Assembly: GCA_035048495.1 (NCBI GenBank)
Contig: JASUTR010000244.1
Location: forward strand, 186,001 to 250,000
Direction of reading: 5' to 3'
Source: Euptelea pleiosperma
Taxonomy: Eukaryota; Streptophyta; Magnoliopsida; Ranunculales; Eupteleaceae
Length of the DNA stretch: 64,000 bases
Within the stretch, counting starts at the first letter, position 1. Every line of letters starts with the position of its first letter. The notes beneath the pieces are model-generated. The model did not search any database, had not been told where the DNA came from, and worked only from the letters and a program-made list of their open reading frames with translations. A program made the translations under genes and the position numbers. Below, one piece after another: positions 1-10,727 of the stretch.

Positions 1-1416
1 CAATGTCTCTAATTGGACTCAGTTTGTGTGTTTCCTTCATAAGCCTATAATTACTGACTTTTTCGCAATCGGACCACGTAATTGGAATCAAACTCCTCCA
101 TTACTATTGTTTCAACAGATTTGAAGTGTTGGAACAAGATTCGGGACAGTCGAAACAAGTTAGCTCCATCCGTGCGTCAACGTCTCAAATTGGACTCAGT
201 TTGTGTGTTACATTCAGAAGCCAATAGGTTGTGACTTTTTCGCAATCGGACCTCGTAATTGGACTCATACTCTTCCATTACTATTGTTTCAACACATTTG
301 AAGTGTTGGAACAAGATTAGGAGCAGTCGAAACAAGTTGGCTCCATCCGTGCGTCAATGTCATTAATTGGACTCAGTTTGTGTGTTACATTCAGAAGCCT
401 ATAACTTGTGACTTTTTCGCAATCGGACCTCGTAATTGGACTCAAACTCTTCCATTACTATTGGTTCAACACATTTGAAGTGTTGGAACAAGATTAGGGT
501 CAGTCGAAACAAGTTAGCTCCATCCGTGCGTCAACGTCTCAAATTGGACTCAGTTTGTGTGTTACATTAAGAAGCCTATAACTTGTGACTTTTTCGCAAC
601 CGGACCTCGTAATTGGACTCAAACTCTTCCATTACTATTGTTTCAACACATTTGAAGTGTTGGAACAAGATTAGGAGCAGTCGAAACAAGTTGGCTCCAT
701 CCGTGCGTCAATGTCATTAATTGGACTAAGTTTGTGTGTTACATTCAGAAGCCTATAACTTGTAACTTTTTCGCAATCGGACCTCGTAATTGGACACAAA
801 CTCTTCCATTACTATTGGTTCAACATATTTGAAGTGTTGAAACCAGATTCGGGACAGTCGAATCATGTTAGCTCCATCCGTGCGTCAACGTCTCAAATTG
901 GACTCAGTTTGTGTGTTACATTCAGAAGCCTAGAAGTTGTGACTTTTTCGCAATCGGACCTCGTAATTGGACTCAAACTCTTCCATTACTATTGTTTCAA
1001 CACATTTGAAGTGTTGGAACAAGATTCGTGACAGTCGAAACAAGTTAGGTCCATCCGTGCGTCAACGTCTCAAAATGGACTCAGTTTGTGTGTTACATTC
1101 CGAAGCCTATAAATTGTGACTTTGTCGCAACCGGACCTCATAATTTTACTCAAACTCTTCCATTACTACTGTTTCAAAACATTTGAAGTGTTGGAACAAG
1201 ATTCGGGACAGTCGAAATAAATTAGCTTCATCCGTTCGTCAACGTCTCAAATTGGACCCAGTTTGTGTGATACATTCCGAAACCTATAACTTCTGCCTTT
1301 TTCGCAACCGGACCTCGTAATTGGACTCAAACTCTTCCATTATTATTGTTTCAACACATTTAAAGTATTGGAACAAGATTCGGAACTGGCAGAACAAATT
1401 TGCTCTATTCGTTCGT
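1..1416 (+). repeat. H8 higher-order repeat, copy 1 (monomers a-h)
   Basis: This is the reference copy of an eight-monomer HOR, exactly 8 x 177 bp. Diagnostic marks in order: a has GTCTCTAATTGG, TTTCCTTCATAAG and CAACAGATTTG; b has GCCAATAGGTTG, ACTCATAC and GATTAGGAGCAG; c has GTCATTAATTGGACTCAG, ATTGGTTCAAC and GATTAGGGTCAG; d has CATTAAGAAGCC; e has ATTGGACTAAG, CTTGTAAC, GGACACAAAC and GAATCATGTTAG; f has CCTAGAAGTTG and GATTCGTGACAG; g has AAAATGGACTCAG, GACTTTGTCGC and AATTTTACTC; h has ATTGGACCCAG, CTTCTGCC and CGGAACTGGCAG. The same series restarts at 1417. Copies 1-3 share private variants (GAAACCAGATTC, TTACTACTG, CATCCGTTCGTC). Confidence 0.95.
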
Positions 1417-2831
1417 CAATGTCTCTAATTGGACTCAGTTTGTGTGTTTCCTTCATAAGCCTATAATTACTGACTTTTTCGCAATCGGACCACGTAATTG
1501 GAATCAAACTCCTCCATTACTATTGTTTCAACAGATTTGAAGTGTTGGAACAAGATTCGGGACAGTCGAAACAAGTTAGCTCCATCCGTGCGTCAACGTC
1601 TCAAATTGGACTCAGTTTGTGTGTTACATTCAGAAGCCAATAGGTTGTGACTTTTTCGCAATCGGACCTCGTAATTGGACTCATACTCTTCCATTACTAT
1701 TGTTTCAACACATTTGAAGTGTTGGAACAAGATTAGGAGCAGTCGAAACAAGTTGGCTCCATCCGTGCGTCAATGTCATTAATTGGACTCAGTTTGTGTG
1801 TTACATTCAGAAGCCTATAACTTGTGACTTTTTCGCAATCGGACCTCGTAATTGGACTCAAACTCTTCCATTACTATTGGTTCAACACATTTGAAGTGTT
1901 GGAACAAGATTAGGGTCAGTCGAAACAAGTTAGCTCCATCCGTGCGTCAACGTCTCAAATTGGACTCAGTTTGTGTGTTACATTAAGAAGCCTATAACTT
2001 GTGACTTTTTCGCAACCGGACCTCGTAATTGGACTCAAACTCTTCCATTACTATTGTTTCAACACATTTGAAGTGTTGGAACAAGATTAGGAGCAGTCGA
2101 AACAAGTTGGCTCCATCCGTGCGTCAATGTCATTAATTGGACTAAGTTTGTGTGTTACATTCAGAAGCCTATAACTTGTAACTTTTTCGCAATCGGACTC
2201 GTAATTGGACACAAACTCTTCCATTACTATTGGTTCAACATATTTGAAGTGTTGAAACCAGATTCGGGACAGTCGAATCATGTTAGCTCCATCCGTGCGT
2301 CAACGTCTCAAATTGGACTCAGTTTGTGTGTTACATTCAGAAGCCTAGAAGTTGTGACTTTTTCGCAATCGGACCTCGTAATTGGACTCAAACTCTTCCA
2401 TTACTATTGTTTCAACACATTTGAAGTGTTGGAACAAGATTCGTGACAGTCGAAACAAGTTAGGTCCATCCGTGCGTCAACGTCTCAAAATGGACTCAGT
2501 TTGTGTGTTACATTCCGAAGCCTATAAATTGTGACTTTGTCGCAACCGGACCTCATAATTTTACTCAAACTCTTCCATTACTACTGTTTCAAAACATTTG
2601 AAGTGTTGGAACAAGATTCGGGACAGTCGAAATAAATTAGCTTCATCCGTTCGTCAACGTCTCAAATTGGACCCAGTTTGTGTGATACATTCCGAAACCT
2701 ATAACTTCTGCCTTTTTCGCAACCGGACCTCGTAATTGGACTCAAACTCTTCCATTATTATTGTTTCAACACATTTAAAGTATTGGAACAAGATTCGGAA
2801 CTGGCAGAACAAATTTGCTCTATTCGTTCGT
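1417..2831 (+). repeat. H8 higher-order repeat, copy 2
   Basis: All eight monomers a-h are present in the same order as copy 1. The copy is 1415 bp because one C is missing near 2198 in monomer e (CGGACTCG instead of CGGACCTCG). That indel fuses two frames and produces a chance open frame across monomers e and f. It carries the copy 1-3 variants. Confidence 0.95.
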
Positions 2832-4247
2832 CAATGTCTCTAATTGGACTCAGTTTGTGTGTTTCCTTCATAAGCCTATAATTACTGACTTTTTCGCAAT
2901 CGGACCACGTAATTGGAATCAAACTCCTCCATTACTATTGTTTCAACAGATTTGAAGTGTTGGAACAAGATTCGGGACAGTCGAAACAAGTTAGCTCCAT
3001 CCGTGCGTCAACGTCTCAAATTGGACTCAGTTTGTGTGTTACATTCAGAAGCCAATAGGTTGTGACTTTTTCGCAATCGGACCTCGTAATTGGACTCATA
3101 CTCTTCCATTACTATTGTTTCAACACATTTGAAGTGTTGGAACAAGATTAGGAGCAGTCGAAACAAGTTGGCTCCATCCGTGCGTCAATGTCATTAATTG
3201 GACTCAGTTTGTGTGTTACATTCAGAAGCCTATAACTTGTGACTTTTTCGCAATCGGACCTCGTAATTGGACTCAAACTCTTCCATTACTATTGGTTCAA
3301 CACATTTGAAGTGTTGGAACAAGATTAGGGTCAGTCGAAACAAGTTAGCTCCATCCGTGCGTCAACGTCTCAAATTGGACTCAGTTTGTGTGTTACATTA
3401 AGAAGCCTATAACTTGTGACTTTTTCGCAACCGGACCTCGTAATTGGACTCAAACTCTTCCATTACTATTGTTTCAACACATTTGAAGTGTTGGAACAAG
3501 ATTAGGAGCAGTCGAAACAAGTTGGCTCCATCCGTGCGTCAATGTCATTAATTGGACTAAGTTTGTGTGTTACATTCAGAAGCCTATAACTTGTAACTTT
3601 TTCGCAATCGGACCTCGTAATTGGACACAAACTCTTCCATTACTATTGGTTCAACATATTTGAAGTGTTGAAACCAGATTCGGGACAGTCGAATCATGTT
3701 AGCTCCATCCGTGCGTCAACGTCTCAAATTGGACTCAGTTTGTGTGTTACATTCAGAAGCCTAGAAGTTGTGACTTTTTCGCAATCGGACCTCGTAATTG
3801 GACTCAAACTCTTCCATTACTATTGTTTCAACACATTTGAAGTGTTGGAACAAGATTCGTGACAGTCGAAACAAGTTAGGTCCATCCGTGCGTCAACGTC
3901 TCAAAATGGACTCAGTTTGTGTGTTACATTCCGAAGCCTATAAATTGTGACTTTGTCGCAACCGGACCTCATAATTTTACTCAAACTCTTCCATTACTAC
4001 TGTTTCAAAACATTTGAAGTGTTGGAACAAGATTCGGGACAGTCGAAATAAATTAGCTTCATCCGTTCGTCAACGTCTCAAATTGGACCCAGTTTGTGTG
4101 ATACATTCCGAAACCTATAACTTCTGCCTTTTTCGCAACCGGACCTCGTAATTGGACTCAAACTCTTCCATTATTATTGTTTCAACACATTTAAAGTATT
4201 GGAACAAGATTCGGAACTGGCAGAACAAATTTGCTCTATTCGTTCGT
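2832..4247 (+). repeat. H8 higher-order repeat, copy 3
   Basis: A full a-h unit of 1416 bp. It carries the copy 1-3 variant set: GAAACCAGATTC at the end of e, TTACTACTG in g and CATCCGTTCGTC at the g/h boundary. Confidence 0.95.
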
Positions 4248-5662
4248 CAATGTCTCTAATTGGACTCAGTTTGTGTGTTTCCTTCATAAGCCTATAATTA
4301 CTGACTTTTTCGCAATCGGACCACGTAATTGGAATCAAACTCCTCCATTACTATTGTTTCAACAGATTTGAAGTGTTGGAACAAGATTCGGGACAGTCGA
4401 AACAAGTTAGCTCCATCGTGCGTCAACGTCTCAAATTGGACTCAGTTTGTGTGTTACATTCAGAAGCCAATAGGTTGTGACTTTTTCGCAATCGGACCTC
4501 GTAATTGGACTCATACTCTTCCATTACTATTGTTTCAACACATTTGAAGTGTTGGAACAAGATTAGGAGCAGTCGAAACAAGTTGGCTCCATCCGTGCGT
4601 CAATGTCATTAATTGGACTCAGTTTGTGTGTTACATTCAGAAGCCTATAACTTGTGACTTTTTCGCAATCGGACCTCGTAATTGGACTCAAACTCTTCCA
4701 TTACTATTGGTTCAACACATTTGAAGTGTTGGAACAAGATTAGGGTCAGTCGAAACAAGTTAGCTCCATCCGTGCGTCAACGTCTCAAATTGGACTCAGT
4801 TTGTGTGTTACATTAAGAAGCCTATAACTTGTGACTTTTTCGCAACCGGACCTCGTAATTGGACTCAAACTCTTCCATTACTATTGTTTCAACACATTTG
4901 AAGTGTTGGAACAAGATTAGGAGCAGTCGAAACAAGTTGGCTCCATCCGTGCGTCAATGTCATTAATTGGACTAAGTTTGTGTGTTACATTCAGAAGCCT
5001 ATAACTTGTAACTTTTTCGCAATCGGACCTCGTAATTGGACACAAACTCTTCCATTACTATTGGTTCAACATATTTGAAGTGTTGAAACAAGATTCGGGA
5101 CAGTCGAATCATGTTAGCTCCATCCGTGCGTCAACGTCTCAAATTGGACTCAGTTTGTGTGTTACATTCAGAAGCCTAGAAGTTGTGACTTTTTCGCAAT
5201 CGGACCTCGTAATTGGACTCAAACTCTTCCATTACTATTGTTTCAACACATTTGAAGTGTTGGAACAAGATTCGTGACAGTCGAAACAAGTTAGGTCCAT
5301 CCGTGCGTCAACGTCTCAAAATGGACTCAGTTTGTGTGTTACATTCCGAAGCCTATAAATTGTGACTTTGTCGCAACCGGACCTCATAATTTTACTCAAA
5401 CTCTTCCATTACTATTGTTTCAAAACATTTGAAGTGTTGGAACAAGATTCGGGACAGTCGAAATAAATTAGCTTCATCCGTGCGTCAACGTCTCAAATTG
5501 GACCCAGTTTGTGTGATACATTCCGAAACCTATAACTTCTGCCTTTTTCGCAACCGGACCTCGTAATTGGACTCAAACTCTTCCATTATTATTGTTTCAA
5601 CACATTTAAAGTATTGGAACAAGATTCGGAACTGGCAGAACAAATTTGCTCTATTCGTTCGT
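4248..5662 (+). repeat. H8 higher-order repeat, copy 4
   Basis: A full a-h unit of 1415 bp, with one C missing near 4417 (CTCCATCGTGCG). From this copy onward the alternative variants appear: GAAACAAGATTC in e, TTACTATTG in g and CATCCGTGCGTC at g/h. All later H8 units in the window share them. Confidence 0.95.
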
Positions 5663-7078
5663 CAATGTCTCTAATTGGACTCAGTTTGTGTGTTTCCTTC
5701 ATAAGCCTATAATTACTGACTTTTTCGCAATCGGACCACGTAATTGGAATCAAACTCCTCCATTACTATTGTTTCAACAGATTTGAAGTGTTGGAACAAG
5801 ATTCGGGACAGTCGAAACAAGTTAGCTCCATCCGTGCGTCAACGTCTCAAATTGGACTCAGTTTGTGTGTTACATTCAGAAGCCAATAAGTTGTGACTTT
5901 TTCGCAATCGGACCTCGTAATTGGACTCATACTCTTCCATTACTATTGTTTCAACACATTTGAAGTGTTGGAACAAGATTAGGAGCAGTCGAAACAAGTT
6001 GGCTCCATCCGTGCGTCAATGTCATTAATTGGACTCAGTTTGTGTGTTACATTCAGAAGCCTATAACTTGTGACTTTTTCGCAATCGGACCTCGTAATTG
6101 GACTCAAACTCTTCCATTACTATTGGTTCAACACATTTGAAGTGTTGGAACAAGATTAGGGTCAGTCGAAACAAGTTAGCTCCATCCGTGCGTCAACGTC
6201 TCAAATTGGACTCAGTTTGTGTGTTACATTAAGAAGCCTATAACTTGTGACTTTTTCGCAACCGGACCTCGTAATTGGACTCAAACTCTTCCATTACTAT
6301 TGTTTCAACACATTTGAAGTGTTGGAACAAGATTAGGAGCAGTCGAAACAAGTTGGCTCCATCCGTGCGTCAATGTCATTAATTGGACTAAGTTTGTGTG
6401 TTACATTCAGAAGCCTATAACTTGTAACTTTTTCGCAATCGGACCTCGTAATTGGAGACAAACTCTTCCATTACTATTGGTTCAACATATTTGAAGTGTT
6501 GAAACAAGATTCGGGACAGTCGAATCATGTTAGCTCCATCCGTGCGTCAACGTCTCAAATTGGACTCAGTTTGTGTGTTACATTCAGAAGCCTAGAAGTT
6601 GTGACTTTTTCGCAATCGGACCTCGTAATTGGACTCAAACTCTTCCATTACTATTGTTTCAACACATTTGAAGTGTTGGAACAAGATTCGTGACAGTCGA
6701 GACAAGTTAGGTCCATCCGTGCGTCAACGTCTCAAAATGGACTCAGTTTGTGTGTTACATTCCGAAGCCTATAAATTGTGACTTTGTCGCAACCGGACCT
6801 CATAATTTTACTCAAACTCTTCCATTACTATTGTTTCAAAACATTTGAAGTGTTGGAACAAGATTCGGGACAGTCGAAATAAATTAGCTTCATCCGTGCG
6901 TCAACGTCTCAAATTGGACCCAGTTTGTGTGATACATTCCGAAACCTATAACTTCTGCCTTTTTCGCAACCGGACCTCGTAATTGGACTCAAACTCTTCC
7001 ATTATTATTGTTTCAACACATTTAAAGTATTGGAACAAGATTCGGAACTGGCAGAACAAATTTGCTCTATTCGTTCGT
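5663..7078 (+). repeat. H8 higher-order repeat, copy 5
   Basis: A full a-h unit of 1416 bp. Monomer b reads GCCAATAAGTTG rather than GCCAATAGGTTG. That variant recurs in the b-type monomers of later H8 units near 8184, 14948, 29488, 34611, 47216 and 52341. Private changes include GGAGACAAAC near 6454 and GTCGAGACAAG near 6698. Confidence 0.95.
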
Positions 7079-9201
7079 CAATGTCTCTAATTGGACTCAG
7101 TTTGTGTGTTTCCTTCATAAGCCTATAATTACTGACTTTTTCGCAATCGGACCACGTAATTGGAATCAAACTCCTCCATTACTATTGTTTCAACAGATTT
7201 GAAGTGTTGGAACAAGATTCGGGACAGTCGAAACAAGTTAGCTCCATCCGTGCGTCAACGTCTCAAATTGGACTCAGTTTGTGTGTTACATTCAGAAGCC
7301 AATAGGTTGTGACTTTTTCGCAATCGGACCTCGTAATTGGACTCATACTCTTCCATTACTATTGTTTCAACACATTTGAAGTGTTGGAACAAGATTAGGA
7401 GCAGTCGAAACAAGTTGGCTCCATCCGTGCGTCAATGTCATTAATTGGACTCAGTTTGTGTGTTACATTCAGAAGCCTATAACTTGTGACTTTTTCGCAA
7501 TCGGACCTCGTAATTGGACTCAAACTCTTCCATTACTATTGGTTCAACACATTTGAAGTGTTGGAACAAGATTAGGGTCAGTCGAAACAAGTTAGCTCCA
7601 TCCGTGCGTCAACGTCTCAAATTGGACTCAGTTTGTGTGTTACATTAAGAAGCCTATAACTTGTGACTTTTTCGCAACCGGACCTCGTAATTGGACTCAA
7701 ACTCTTCCATTACTATTGTTTCAACACATTTGAAGTGTTGGAACAAGATTAGGAGCAGTCGAACAAGTTGGCTCCATCCGTGCGTCAATGTCATTAATTG
7801 GACTAAGTTTGTGTGTTACATTCAGAAGCCTATAACTTGTAACTTTTTCGCAATCGGACCTCGTAATTGGACAAAAACTCTTCCATTACTATTGGTTCAA
7901 CATATTTGAAGTGTTGAAACAAGATTCGGGACAGTCGAATCATGTTAGCTCCATCCGTGCGTCAACGTCTCAAATTGGACTCAGTTTGTGTGTTACATTC
8001 AGAAGCCTAGAAGTTGTGACTTTTTCGCAATCGGACCTCGTAATTGGACTCAAACTCTTCCATTACTATTGTTTCAACACATTTGAAGTGTTGGAACAAG
8101 ATTCGGGACAGTCGAAACAAGTTAGCTCCATCCGTGCGTCAACGTCTCAAATTGGACTCAGTTTGTGTGTTACATTCAGAAGCCAATAAGTTGTGACTTT
8201 TTCGCAACCGGACCTCGTAATTGGACTCATACTCTTCCATTACTATTGTTTCAACACATTTGAAGTGTTGGAACAAGATTAGGAGCAGTCGAAACAAGTT
8301 GGCTCCATCCGTGCGTCAATGTCATTAATTGGACTAAGTTTGTGTGTTACATTCAGAAGCCTATAACTTGTAATTTTTTCGCAATCGGACCTCGTAATTG
8401 GACACAAACTCTTCCATTACTATTGGTTCAACATATTTGAAGTGTTGAAACAAGATTCGGGACAGTCGAATCATGTTAGCTCCATCCGTGCGTCAACGTC
8501 TCAAATTGGACTCAGTTTGTGTGTTACATTCAGAAGCCTAGAAGTTGTGACTTTTTCGCAATCGGACCTCGTAATTGGACTCAAACTCTTCCATTACTAT
8601 TGTTTCAACACATTTGAAGTGTTGGAACAAGATTCGTGACAGTCGAAACAAGTTAGGTCCATCCGTGCGTCAACGTCTCAAAATGGACTCAGTTTGTGTG
8701 TTACATTCCGAAGCCTATAAATTGTGACTTTGTCGCAACCGGACCTCATAATTTTACTCAAACTCTTCCATTACTATTGTTTCAAAACATTTGAAGTGTT
8801 GGAACAAGATTCGGGACAGTCGAAATAAATTAGCTTCATCCGTGCGTCAACGTCTCAAATTGGACCCAGTTTGTGTGATACATTCCGAAACCTATAACTT
8901 CTGCCTTTTTCGCAACCGGACCTCGTAATTGGACTCAAACTCTTCCATTATTATTGTTTCAACACATTTAAAGTATTGGAACAAGATTCGGAACTGGCAG
9001 AACAAATTTGCTCTATTCGTTCGTCAATGTCTCTAATTGGACTCAGTTTGTGTGTTTCCTTCATAAGCCTATAATTACTGACTTTTTCGCAATCGGACCA
9101 CGTAATTGGAATCAAACTCCTCCATTACTATTGTTTCAACAGATTTGAAGTGTTGGAACAAGATTCGGGACAGTCGAAACAAGTTAGCTCTATCCGTGCG
9201 T
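7079..9201 (+). repeat. Rearranged H8 unit (a-b-c-d-e-f/a-b/d-e-f-g-h-a)
   Basis: Starts as a sixth H8 copy: a 7079-7255, b 7256-7432, c 7433-7609, d 7610-7785 (one A missing near 7763), e 7786-7962. The next monomer, 7963-8139, begins as f (CCTAGAAGTTG) but ends with the a-type tail GATTCGGGACAG...GTTAGCTCC. The next, 8140-8316, is b-like (GCCAATAAGTTG, ACTCATAC) with the d-like CGCAACCGG. Then e 8317-8493, f 8494-8670, g 8671-8847, h 8848-9024 and a 9025-9201 follow normally. The distance between successive h landmarks is 1946 bp instead of 1416, three extra monomers less one base. This is the product expected of unequal exchange between b/d and f/a. Confidence 0.88.
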
Positions 9202-10727
9202 CAACGTCTCAAATTGGACTCTGTTTGTGTGTTACATTCCGAAGCCTATAACTTGTGACTTTTTCGCAACCGGACCTCGTAATTAGACTCGAATTCTTCC
9301 ATTACTATTGTTTCAACACATTTGAAGTGTTGGAACAAGATTCGGGACAGTCGAAAAAAGTTAGCTCCATCCGTGCGTCAATGTCTTCAATTGGACTCAG
9401 TTTGTGTGTTACATTCCGAAGCCTATAACAATGTGACTTTTTTGCAACCGGACCTCGTAATTCGACTCAAACTCTTCCATTACTATTGTTTCAACATATT
9501 TGAAGTTTTGGAACAAGATTCGGGACAGTCGAAACAAGTTAGCTCCATCCGTGCGTCAACGTCTCAAATTGGACTCAGTTTGTGTGTTACATTTCGAAGC
9601 CTATAACTTGTGACTTTTTCGCAACCGGACCTCGTAATTGGACTCAAACTCTTCCATTACTATTGTTTCAACATATTTGAAGTGTCGGAACAAGATTCGT
9701 GACAGTCGAAACAAGTTAGGTCCATCCGTGCGTCAACGTCTCAAAATGGACTCAGTTTGTGTGTTACATTCCGAAGCCTATAATTTGTGACTTTGTCGCA
9801 ACCGGACCTCATAATTTTACTCAAACTCTTCCATCCGTGCGTCAATGTCTTCAATTGGACTTAGTTTGTGTGTTACATTCCGAAGCCTATAACATGTGAA
9901 TTTTTTGCAACCGGACCTCGTAATTCGACTCAAACTCTTCCATTACTATTGTTTCAACATATTTGAAGTTTTGGAACAAGATTCGGGACAGTCGAAACAA
10001 GTTAGCTCCATCCGTGCGTCAACGTCTCAAATTGGACTCAGTTTGTGTGTTACATTCAGAAGCCTAGAAGTTGTGACTTTTTCGCAATCGGACCTCGTAA
10101 TTGGACTCAAACTCTTCCATTACTATTGTTTCAACACATTTAAAGTGTTGGAACAAGATTCAGGACAGTCGAAACAAGTTAGCTCCATCCGTGCGTCAAC
10201 GTCTCAAATTGGACTCAGTTTGTGGGTTACATTCCGAAGCCTATAACTTGTGACTTTTTCGCAACCGGACCTCGTAATTGGACTCAAACTCTTCCATTAC
10301 TATTGTTTCAACACATTTAAAGTGTTGGAACAAGATTCGGGACAGTCGAAACAAGTTAGCTCCATCCGTGCGTCAACGTCTCAAATTGGACTCAGTTTGT
10401 GTGTTACATTCAGAAGCCTATAACTTGTGACTTTTTCGCAACCCGACCTCATAATTGGACTCAAACTCTTCTATTACTATGTTTCAACACATTTGAAGTG
10501 TTGAAACAAGATTCGGGACAGTCGAAACATGTTAGCTCCATCCGTGCGTCAACGCCTCAAATTGGACTCAGTTTGTGTGTTACATTCAGAAGCCTATAAG
10601 TTGTGACTTTTTTCGCAACCGGACCTCGTAATTGGACTCATACTTTTCCATTACTATTGTTTCAACACATTTGAAGTGTTGGAACAAGATTAAGAGCAGT
10701 CGAAGCAAGTTGGCTCCATCCGTGCGT
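8317..10727 (+). repeat. 2411-bp tandem unit, copy 1
   Basis: Fourteen monomers, one truncated: e, f, g, h, a (8317-9201), then 9202-9378 (CTCTGTTTGTG, TTAGACTCGAATTC), 9379-9556 (178 bp, ATAACAATGTG), 9557-9733, a 109-bp remnant 9734-9842, then 9843-10019, 10020-10196, 10197-10373, 10374-10549 (176 bp, TTACTATGTTTC) and 10550-10727 (178 bp, GACTTTTTTCGC). The arithmetic fits: 14 x 177 - 68 + 1 = 2411. The same order, including the rare indels, restarts at 10728. Confidence 0.93.
9734..9842 (+). repeat. 109-bp truncated monomer
   Basis: A g-like monomer (GACTTTGTCGC, AATTTTACTC) reads ACTCTTCCAT and then jumps to CCGTGCGTCAATG near 9834. A typical monomer has TCTTCCATTAC and GCTCCATCCG 68 bp apart, and the junction falls in the shared TCCAT. 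The identical junction occurs at four other places. Confidence 0.93.

Noticed and set aside
834..1031. Short open frames of 60-116 codons on the plus strand, repeated across the window
   Set aside because: They arise from stop-free monomer phases, lie wholly in satellite, begin and end at monomer-specific chance codons, change with 1-bp indels, and resemble no protein domain I recognise.
1..8100. CRISPR array or bacterial direct repeats
   Set aside because: There are no unique spacers between short repeats; the whole 177-bp unit is repeated and the context is a eukaryotic-type satellite.
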